This document shows positions 23,416 to 29,050 of a stretch of DNA of 29,050 nt, piece after piece; position 1 is the first letter of the stretch; every line of letters begins with the position of its first letter. The notes beneath the pieces were generated by a model, which saw only the letters and a list, made by a program, of their open reading frames with translations, had not been told where the DNA came from and searched no databases. The stretch is from Litorimonas sp964490745 (GTDB lineage: Bacteria; Pseudomonadota; Alphaproteobacteria; Caulobacterales; Maricaulaceae), in the NCBI GenBank assembly GCA_964490745.1, contig CAZBDT010000015.1, forward strand, positions 1 through 29,050, in the 5' to 3' direction. Position numbers and translations under genes: made by a program.

Positions 23416-24540
23416 CTAGAAATTAACCGTCTGAACGAAATCCCCGCCTTTGGGGCTAACGACCTTAAGCTGCGCTGTGCGAGCGGTCCAATCCACATCA
23501 ATCAAACCGTAATTAGCCTCAAATTGCATGGGATGCAGGCGGTGGGGACCTTCCTCCATACGCGTTTCACCGCTTTGCGCGCGCCAAACAGAGGATGGAA
23601 GATTTAAAGAGGAAGAGGTGATTTCATAGAGCGGGTAATCAACAACATCATCACGGCGGTAAATTGAACCGGAATGACGATCCCCGGATAGAATCACCAC
23701 ATCTTCGGCCCCAGAGGCTTTGATCGTGTCATAGAGCTTTTGCCGCTCAGCCGGCATGGTCCGCCACGCTTCCCAACCATGACCATCTGCATGGACCTGA
23801 ATAGAGGAGACAAGCAGGCGCAGATCCGCAGGCTTTTCCAATTCTTTTGCCAACCAGTCCCACTGCGCCTCGCCCAGCATTGTCCCAAACTCACCTTCCA
23901 TCGGGACATAGCGTTCTTTGCCGGGGGCATTGCGCTCGTCAGTTGCTTGCAAATTGGTGCGGAAATAGCGCGTATCGAGCAAGATAATTTGAACGCGCTG
24001 ACCCTCTGGCCCGATAATTTTTGACGTATGAATACCTTCACGACGGCGGCGCTCATCCGTTGCAGGCACATCCCATGCATCCAAATACATCTGCTCGGCC
24101 AACTCTTTAAACGGATAATAGGCTCCGCCATCATTGGCCCCGTAATCATGATCATCCCAAGTGGTGAGGAGCGGCGTCTGCGCCCGGAAATTCGCAAATT
24201 CCGGTACGGCTGAGAGCGTATTATAGCTTTCGCGCATTTTCGGCATGGTGGGGTCGGGCCAACGTGGATCAGACCGGTAAGTATCGCCGTAAACATTGTC
24301 GCCAATGAAGAGAAAAAGATCGGGGTCTTCTGCAGCAATCGTATTCCAAATCCCTTGCTCCTTTGTTTCATTCAGACAAGACCCAAAGGCGATACGGGTT
24401 AGCGGTTTGGACGTATCGAGCTTTGCCGAAGACATGGGCGTCACGCCCGCCTCAGACAAAACCGGGGCAGACGCACTCGGCGTTGATTCACAGGCCAGAA
24501 GAAGACAGCTAGACGCCAGAAGGGGGAGTAATTTTTTCAT
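23416..24540 (-). CDS. PhoD-like metallophosphatase, lipoprotein
   Basis: A 374-residue secreted phosphatase of the PhoD/calcineurin-like superfamily. A lipoprotein signal (LLPLLASSCLLLACES, Cys17) anchors it to a membrane. Metal-binding motifs appear in order: IAFGSC (50-55), FIGDNVYGD (78-86), TTWDDHDYG (126-134, with the WDDHD typical of PhoD), QVHADGHGWE (249-257) and LSGDRHSG (284-291). The N-terminal fibronectin-like domain of Bacillus PhoD is missing, so it belongs to the short form of the family. It probably releases phosphate from phosphodiesters or phosphomonoesters in the periplasm or at the cell surface. No PhoB box is recognised upstream. The ATG lacks a clear ribosome site. A gene-free region of nearly 700 bases lies upstream. 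Confidence 0.87.
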   Translation of the reverse strand: MKKLLPLLASSCLLLACESTPSASAPVLSEAGVTPMSSAKLDTSKPLTRIAFGSCLNETKEQGIWNTIAAEDPDLFLFIGDNVYGDTYRSDPRWPDPTMPKMRESYNTLSAVPEFANFRAQTPLLTTWDDHDYGANDGGAYYPFKELAEQMYLDAWDVPATDERRRREGIHTSKIIGPEGQRVQIILLDTRYFRTNLQATDERNAPGKERYVPMEGEFGTMLGEAQWDWLAKELEKPADLRLLVSSIQVHADGHGWEAWRTMPAERQKLYDTIKASGAEDVVILSGDRHSGSIYRRDDVVDYPLYEITSSSLNLPSSVWRAQSGETRMEEGPHRLHPMQFEANYGLIDVDWTARTAQLKVVSPKGGDFVQTVNF

Positions 24541-24663
24541 GATGTGGTGTTAGCGCGGTTTTTTGACGGAGTCATGACGACAAATTGAATTTTTTCCAAG
24601 CGGAAATTACGACAGTCCGTCTTCGGAACTGCCATTCAGTATAACTTAGGCAAATAGGACTGC

Positions 24664-24729
24664 CTGCGTGATGATCTCCGCGATGGAGACCAGAATATTT
24701 AAATGTTTTACGCGAAGATCATCACGCAG
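24664..24729. repeat. Strong intergenic hairpin (19-base arms, one mismatch)
   Basis: Arms 24664-24682 and 24711-24729 are complementary over 19 bases with one mismatch, and the outer 14 (CTGCGTGATGATCT / AGATCATCACGCAG) are perfect. The loop is 28 bases and AT-rich. Five bases after the right arm stands a five-T run, so in the plus direction it faintly resembles a terminator. It may be a small RNA, an operator pair or a relic of a transposon end. Confidence 0.7.
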
Positions 24730-24756
24730 CGATGTTTTTCTAAGTCCCGGCCATAC

Positions 24757-24864
24757 TTACTGCCAACGTTCCAGTCGGTCTGGCACACGGGTACTCAGCC
24801 CCTCAATTTCAGGCGCTACCCCTAAATCAATAGACACACCGTCCCTCGAACCAGCAACCGCAAT
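24757..24864 (-). pseudogene. Possible gene remnant (35-codon protein-like fragment)
   Basis: The minus strand reads, after an in-frame TAG, a 35-codon stretch ending at TAA: it includes DGVSIDLGVAPEIEGLSTRV and ends PDRLERWQ. The composition looks like a real C-terminus, yet there is no start codon with a ribosome site, and the frame upstream is broken by TAG and, further up, TAA. I do not recognise the family, and chance is a fair alternative. Confidence 0.2.
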
Positions 24865-24991
24865 CTATCCGAGATAAGATGCAGTGAACCTTTCGCCTAA
24901 AAGCAAAAGGAAACAGTCACATATACTTGCCTGTCCAATGCCCAAGAGAACGAGTTAAATATGCGGGGTAATTGGGGATGTGCGGACAGAG

Positions 24992-25022
24992 TTTTTTAGT
25001 TTTCGGATAAGTGACTAAAAAA
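24992..25022. repeat. AT-rich inverted repeat
   Basis: TTTTTTAGT (24992-25000) and ACTAAAAAA (25014-25022) are perfect 9-base arms around a 13-base spacer. It is weak as an RNA hairpin because it is almost all A-T pairs, and may simply be part of the AT-rich promoter region upstream of the gene at 25233. Confidence 0.4.
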
Positions 25023-25232
25023 TATCATTATTCTTTTAAAAAACTGTATTTTATTCAGGACGCAGTTCGAATGTCTCACCGCCCTCACCTTATTGTGTAG
25101 ACTGGCTGTCTTTGTTTAACTCAAGCGATAGGCTAACGCCTGCGCGCTGGCCAAAGGGGTTTTCGGTTGTAGACCAAAACACATTTCATTCTTTTTGGCT
25201 GAAACCGAATGGCCCAAAGGGAGAGACCCATC

Positions 25233-25838
25233 ATGGAATTTACGCAAGATCGCACCGTCAAAATATTAGGACTATTGCTGCTCTTGGCCGCGATTTCACA
25301 ACCCATTTACACCGTTCTTTATATGCAGGCCCCGGACGTCAACCGGCAATTCCTCTGGGGATTTGAAGGCCTTTTATTTGTTCTTCTTGCCGCTTTCGCG
25401 GGATCCGCCCTCGTCATGGCGAGACGCTATACGCTCGGGTTTTCTGCCATTGCGTTTGCGGCTGTTTTAAACGTTATACAGGTCGGTGTCGGCCTCACGC
25501 AATTTGGGCCGTTTCGCGAAGCCGCAACCGCCAATCCGGATTTGGGCGGAGTCGCCTTCTCCGTCGTGGCTTTCTCATTTTTTGGCTATAATGCGGCGAA
25601 AATATTGCTCGGTCTGGGGGCGCTTGTTTTCGGTTTAGGTGAACTCAAATCAGGAAACAAAATTCTTGGCGGACTGACAGTTTTGGTCGGCGCAATTGCC
25701 TTTTTCGCAAACACGCTGGTGATGATGTTCGGGCTGAATGGCTTTTTTCCGCGACCTATTGCGGGCGGGTCCGGCGTCGCGGCAACGCTGCTCCTCGCCA
25801 TTTGCCTGTTCACGCTGAAAAGCGATGCAGAGGCGTAG
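25233..25838 (+). CDS. Multi-pass membrane protein of unknown function
   Basis: A 201-residue hydrophobic protein that I do not recognise. About six membrane helices can be placed: ILGLLLLLAAISQPIYTVLY, LWGFEGLLFVLLAAFAGSALVMA, LGFSAIAFAAVLNVIQVGVGL, GVAFSVVAFSFFGYNAAKILLGLGALVFGLG, ILGGLTVLVGAIAFFANTLVMM and GVAATLLLAICLFTL. Charged residues are few and mostly near the ends (MEFTQDRTVK at the start). There are no catalytic motifs, so it may be a small channel, transporter-like or structural membrane protein. The ATG at 25233 has AAGGGAGAG 7 bases upstream, which beats an earlier ATG at 25209. It stands alone and converges with ppdK, with a hairpin terminator between. Confidence 0.82.
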   Translation: MEFTQDRTVKILGLLLLLAAISQPIYTVLYMQAPDVNRQFLWGFEGLLFVLLAAFAGSALVMARRYTLGFSAIAFAAVLNVIQVGVGLTQFGPFREAATANPDLGGVAFSVVAFSFFGYNAAKILLGLGALVFGLGELKSGNKILGGLTVLVGAIAFFANTLVMMFGLNGFFPRPIAGGSGVAATLLLAICLFTLKSDAEA

Positions 25839-25856
25839 CCACTCACATAAATGACG

Positions 25857-25883
25857 AACCTCCGCGACATATGGCGGAGGTTT
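25857..25883. terminator. Bidirectional terminator between the membrane-protein gene and ppdK
   Basis: AACCTCCGC (25857-25865) and GCGGAGGTT (25874-25882) form a perfect 9-base stem with an eight-base loop, followed by a short T-run in the plus direction. It sits between the stop codons at 25838 and 25893 and can serve both genes. Confidence 0.75.
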
Positions 25884-25892
25884 GATAGCTGA

Positions 25893-28544
25893 TTAAGCCT
25901 TTGCCGCAATTGCCGCCTGCGCTGCGGCTAATCTTGCGATTGGCACGCGGTAGGGTGAGCAGGAGACGTAGTTGAGCCCTGCGCGATGGCAGAAATCAAT
26001 CGAGGCCGGGTCGCCGCCATGTTCGCCGCAAATGCCGAGTTTCAGTCTCGGTTTGACGGCCTTGCCGCGCTCTGTCGCGATCTGGATCAAATCGCCAACA
26101 CCGTCTTGATCGAGGCTGACAAATGGGTCTTTTTCAACGATCCCGGCAGCCACATAATCCGGCAGGAAGCGGCCCGCATCATCGCGGGAGAGACCAAATG
26201 TGGTCTGGGTCAGATCATTGGTCCCGAAGCTGAAAAATTCGGCATAGGGCGCAATATCCCCGGCCCGGAGGGCGGCGCGCGGCAATTCGATCATCGTTCC
26301 AACGATATAATCAGATGTGCCGACATCAGCCGCAATCGCGTCAATCCGAGCTTTCAGAAGCTCCAGCTCTATCGCGGAGGAGACGAGCGGAACCATGATC
26401 TCTGCAACAGGCATGGTGCCTGTCTCTTCATGGACGAGGGCTTGGGCTTCGAAAATCGCGCGGGCCTGCATTTCGTATATTTCGGGATAGGAAATGCCGA
26501 GGCGACAGCCCCGATGGCCGAGCATGGGGTTGCTTTCTTGCAGCTCATTCGCGCGGCGCATGAGCTCGCGCGCGGGCACACCAATCTCTTTGGCGACAGA
26601 TTCAATATCTTTTTCCGTGTGGGGCAAGAATTCGTGTAAAGGCGGATCGAGGAGCCGGATCGTGCAGGGCAAGCCGCCGACAATACGGAAGATTGCGGCG
26701 AAGTCTTCGCGCTGGACCGGCAGAATTTTCGCCAGAGCGGCTTCTCGCCCATCTTGATCTTCCGCCAGAATCATCTCGCGGAAATTGGCGAGGCGGTCCG
26801 CTTCAAAAAACATATGTTCCGTGCGACAGAGGCCGATACCTTCTGCACCGAAATCAATCGCGGTTTGGACATCTAGCGGCGTTTCCGCATTGGTGCGAAT
26901 GCCGAGGGTCCGCGCTTCATCTGCCCATGCCATGACTTTGGCAAAATCACCGGAAAGTTCCGGTTGGATCATCTCGACAGCGCCCGCAAAAACTTGCCCG
27001 GTTGCGCCGTCCACTGTCACGATATCGCCCGCTTTGACTGTACGGCCCATGACGGAAAAACTGTTGGAGGCGTAATCAATACGGATTTCGCCTGCACCGG
27101 AAACGCAAGGCGTGCCCATACCGCGCGCGACCACTGCCGCATGAGAGGTCATGCCGCCGCGTGCCGTGACAATGGCTTCTGCCGCATGCATGCCGTGAAT
27201 ATCTTCGGGCGAGGTCTCTGTGCGCACGAGAATGACTTTATGTCCGGCCTTAGATTTCGCTTCGGCTTCATCAGAGGTGAACACAACTTCGCCAATCGCT
27301 GCGCCCGGGGAGGCCGGGAGGCCCATGGCGATCATATCGCGCGGTGCATCCGGGTTGAGCGTCGGATGCAGGAGCTGATCCAGCGCCAGCGGGTCAATGC
27401 GCGCTAAGGCTTCATCCCGTGTGATCTGGCCCGCTTCAGCCATATCGACGGCGATTTTCAAGGCCGCACGAGCCGTGCGCTTACCGGTGCGCGTTTGCAA
27501 CATCCAGAGCTTGCCCTGCTCGACCGTGAACTCGATGTCCTGCATATCGCGGTAATGGCTTTCCAGCGTCACGAATGTGTCGGCCAATTGTTTGTAAACA
27601 TCAGGCAGCGCCTCTTCCATGGACGGTGCGGTTTCGCCCATATTCTCGCGCGCGACTTTGGTGAGTGTTTGCGGCGTGCGGATGCCCGCCACGACATCTT
27701 CGCCCTGTGCATTAATCAGGAACTCACCGTAATATTCATTCGCACCCGTAGAGGGGTCACGGGTAAAGGCGACGCCCGTGGCAGATGTGTCGCCCATATT
27801 GCCAAAGACCATAGCCTGCACATTCACAGCCGTGCCCCAAGCGGCGGGGATATCGTTGAGGCGGCGATAGACGACGGCGCGGTCATTCATCCAACTGCCA
27901 AAGACGGCATCGACTGCGCCTTGCAATTGGTCTTGCGGGTCTTGTGGGAAGTCCCGGCCCAAAGCGCGTTTGGTGGCGGCTTTAAACTCTGCAATGACAG
28001 CGGCCCAATCCTCGGCGGTCATTTCCGTGTCGAGCATATAGCCTTGGTCATCTTTATGATTTTCAAGGATGTCTTCATAGGTATGATGATGCACGCCCAG
28101 CACAACATCGGAATACATGGTGATAAATCGGCGATAGCTATCCAGCGCAAAACGCCGATCACCCGAAAGCTCGGCGAGACCTTCTACAGTTTCGTCATTC
28201 AGGCCGAGATTGAGAACCGTATCCATCATCCCTGGCATAGAGGCCCGCGCACCGGAGCGCACAGAAACGAGCAGCGGGTTCTTTGCATCGCCAAACTTTT
28301 TGCCTGTCAGCTTTTCAATATGCGCGATCCCGTCTGCAATCTGAGCGTCCATATCTTCGGGATAGGTCTCATTATTTTCGTAATAAGAAGTGCAGACCTC
28401 GGTGGTTAGGGTGAACCCGGGCGGCACCGGCAAGCCAAGCGAGGCCATTTCGGCCAAATTCGCGCCCTTCCCGCCCAGCAGGTTTTTCATCGATGTGTCA
28501 CCTTCGGCCGACCCACCGCCGAAGTTATAAACCCATTTTGTCAT
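25893..28544 (-). CDS. ppdK: Pyruvate, phosphate dikinase
   Basis: PPDK interconverts pyruvate, ATP and phosphate with phosphoenolpyruvate, AMP and pyrophosphate, at the PEP-pyruvate node. The 883-residue protein is full length. The ATP-grasp domain (about 1-345) begins KWVYNFGGGSAEGDTSMKNLLGGKGANLAEM and has LVSVRSGARASMPGMMDTVLNLG. The phosphohistidine domain has GGMTSHAAVVARGMGTPCVSG with His468. The TIM-barrel PEP/pyruvate domain has GIGLCRTEHMF, ESNPMLGHRGCRLGI, FFSFGTNDLTQTTFG and the catalytic CGEHGGDPASIDF. This N-terminus and size separate it from PEP synthase. An AAGG site about 10 bases before the ATG suits the start. glyS lies upstream on the same strand; a palindromic element of 85 bases lies between. 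Confidence 0.98.
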   Translation of the reverse strand: MTKWVYNFGGGSAEGDTSMKNLLGGKGANLAEMASLGLPVPPGFTLTTEVCTSYYENNETYPEDMDAQIADGIAHIEKLTGKKFGDAKNPLLVSVRSGARASMPGMMDTVLNLGLNDETVEGLAELSGDRRFALDSYRRFITMYSDVVLGVHHHTYEDILENHKDDQGYMLDTEMTAEDWAAVIAEFKAATKRALGRDFPQDPQDQLQGAVDAVFGSWMNDRAVVYRRLNDIPAAWGTAVNVQAMVFGNMGDTSATGVAFTRDPSTGANEYYGEFLINAQGEDVVAGIRTPQTLTKVARENMGETAPSMEEALPDVYKQLADTFVTLESHYRDMQDIEFTVEQGKLWMLQTRTGKRTARAALKIAVDMAEAGQITRDEALARIDPLALDQLLHPTLNPDAPRDMIAMGLPASPGAAIGEVVFTSDEAEAKSKAGHKVILVRTETSPEDIHGMHAAEAIVTARGGMTSHAAVVARGMGTPCVSGAGEIRIDYASNSFSVMGRTVKAGDIVTVDGATGQVFAGAVEMIQPELSGDFAKVMAWADEARTLGIRTNAETPLDVQTAIDFGAEGIGLCRTEHMFFEADRLANFREMILAEDQDGREAALAKILPVQREDFAAIFRIVGGLPCTIRLLDPPLHEFLPHTEKDIESVAKEIGVPARELMRRANELQESNPMLGHRGCRLGISYPEIYEMQARAIFEAQALVHEETGTMPVAEIMVPLVSSAIELELLKARIDAIAADVGTSDYIVGTMIELPRAALRAGDIAPYAEFFSFGTNDLTQTTFGLSRDDAGRFLPDYVAAGIVEKDPFVSLDQDGVGDLIQIATERGKAVKPRLKLGICGEHGGDPASIDFCHRAGLNYVSCSPYRVPIARLAAAQAAIAAKA

Positions 28545-28566
28545 CGTTCCCGACCTTCAATTAACT

Positions 28567-28651
28567 CTGTCGTTCCGAACGCGGAGCGATCCGGAAGACC
28601 GAGCACTATTCTCGACCTTCCGGGTTCACCTACGGCGCCCCGGAATGACAG
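28567..28651. repeat. Palindromic intergenic element between glyS and ppdK
   Basis: Outer arms CTGTCGTTCCG (28567-28577) and CGGAATGACAG (28641-28651) pair over 11 bases with one G-T wobble. An inner pair, CCGGAAG-ac-CGAG (28591-28603) and CTCG-ac-CTTCCGG (28611-28623), surrounds CACTATT. The nested layout and the TGTCATTCCGG ends resemble the REP-like palindromes scattered in proteobacterial intergenic regions. It starts 6 bases after the glyS stop and may end or stabilise that transcript. Confidence 0.65.
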
Positions 28652-28656
28652 GATGA

Positions 28657-29050
28657 CTATCCTTGTATCGCTTCAAAATCCGCGATTTGTCGGGCCGTAT
28701 CACTAATCATTGAAAGAAGTCTAAGGTTGTTATTTTTGACAGCGGTGTCATCTGAAATAATTTGGGTGTGTGTGAAAAAGGCATCAATCGGTGCACGTAA
28801 ATCTGCAAGTTCGCTCAAAGACTTTCGGTAATCTTCAGATTCGAGCGCGGCCTGAATGGCAGGCTTCGCCGCGACCAGCGACTCATAAAGCGACGCGCCA
28901 TGCTCATCCGCAGGCCGATCCGCCTCGCCCGTTGGGAGGTCGCCCTTTTTTGCCTCGGCCTTCAAGATATTCGCCGCGCGTTTATACCCCGCGAGGAGGT
29001 TCTCGCCGTCCTCGGTGGAGAGGAAGGCTTGGAGGGCGGTAACGCGGTTG
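28657..29050 (-). CDS. glyS: Glycyl-tRNA synthetase beta subunit (3' end, cut by window edge)
   Basis: The beta subunit of the bacterial alpha2-beta2 glycyl-tRNA synthetase, which contributes tRNA recognition and charging in the cytoplasm. The visible 130 residues are the C-terminal anticodon-binding part: NRVTALQAFLSTEDGENLLAGYKRAANILKAEAKKGD is a hallmark of the family, and the last segment LADLRAPIDAFFTHTQIISDDTAVKNNNLRLLSMISDTARQIADF is the conserved C-terminus. The frame is open to the window edge, so the start, HD-like domain and editing-like domain lie outside. The protein ends EAIQG, TAG at 28657-28659. ppdK follows on the same strand; glyQ-glyS-ppdK is a frequent order in Alphaproteobacteria. 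Confidence 0.93.
   Translation of the reverse strand, partial: NRVTALQAFLSTEDGENLLAGYKRAANILKAEAKKGDLPTGEADRPADEHGASLYESLVAAKPAIQAALESEDYRKSLSELADLRAPIDAFFTHTQIISDDTAVKNNNLRLLSMISDTARQIADFEAIQG

Larger units (their letters stand above)
24541..25232. other. Gene-free region with several structured repeats
   Basis: No credible gene is seen in these 692 bases on either strand. They hold a strong hairpin at 24664-24729, a minus-strand protein-like fragment at 24757-24864 (35 codons, no start, after an in-frame stop), and a second, AT-rich inverted repeat TTTTTTAGT / ACTAAAAAA at 24992-25022. The region must also carry the divergent promoters of the PhoD-like gene and the small membrane protein. 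It is the only stretch over 300 bases without a gene in the window. It could be a decayed gene or mobile element, or a locus for a non-coding RNA. Confidence 0.6.

Noticed and set aside
24668..24877. 69-codon open frame on the plus strand in the gene-free region
   Set aside because: Ser/Arg-rich, starts inside the hairpin, no ribosome site and no recognisable pattern.
24830..24880. tRNA gene suggested by GGTTCGAG on the minus strand
   Set aside because: The flanking bases do not form a T-arm stem, and no acceptor or anticodon arm can be drawn.
25986..26639. Open frame of 217 codons on the plus strand
   Set aside because: It lies opposite the PEP-binding domain of ppdK; no motif or ribosome site supports it.
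27495..28409. Open frame of 304 codons on the plus strand
   Set aside because: It is fully antisense to the ATP-grasp domain of ppdK. Long mirror frames are common opposite GC-rich, highly expressed genes.

Overview
This window is chromosomal DNA from an alphaproteobacterium, most likely a relative of the stalked, dimorphic bacteria (Caulobacterales, Maricaulales or Hyphomonadaceae type). The evidence is the gene content: an SpmX-type polarity protein, a DUF1489 protein, GspN beside GspC and GspD, paired clpS and clpA, glyS followed by ppdK, a SPOR-tailed D,D-carboxypeptidase under a perfect CtrA-type box, and a large TonB-dependent receptor. Placement below class level is inference. I see no prophage, transposase, CRISPR array, rRNA or tRNA.

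Layout. 1-1554 (minus) holds clpS and the 5' part of clpA, the adaptor and unfoldase of the ClpAP protease. 1784-4108 (plus) is an AT-rich hybrid histidine kinase with three PAS-like regions. 4215-6881 (plus) is a compact run of dacC-like carboxypeptidase, panC and a glutathione S-transferase, facing a second hybrid kinase (6886-8970, minus); a perfect hairpin carries both stop codons. A GNAT acetyltransferase (9086-9628, minus) diverges from a TonB-dependent receptor (9838-12534, plus) that ends in a strong terminator.

12623-17016 (minus) is the most distinctive stretch: mgtE, an spmX homologue, a JmjC/cupin-like putative Fe(II) oxygenase, and a DUF1489 protein. The SpmX homologue has a phage-lysozyme-like domain that keeps the catalytic Glu but lacks the Asp and Thr partners, then an acidic linker and two C-terminal membrane helices. 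A sigma-54-like promoter lies between mgtE and spmX, which fits the known TacA/RpoN control of spmX in Caulobacter.

17122-21419 holds a type II secretion module: a prepilin peptidase without the usual N-terminal domain (plus), and a tight minus-strand operon gspC-gspD-gspN-lipoprotein. The remaining Gsp genes are not here. Then come folD (plus), a SleB-type cell wall hydrolase and a PhoD-like lipoprotein phosphatase (both minus), a gene-free gap of about 690 bases with a strong hairpin, a small multi-pass membrane protein (plus), and glyS-ppdK (minus), separated by an 85-base palindromic element.

Together the window mixes housekeeping metabolism (pantothenate, one-carbon, pyruvate/PEP, translation) with envelope, secretion and cell-polarity functions. 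The best candidates for something new are the spmX-cupin-DUF1489 gene group and the structured gene-free region at 24541-25232.
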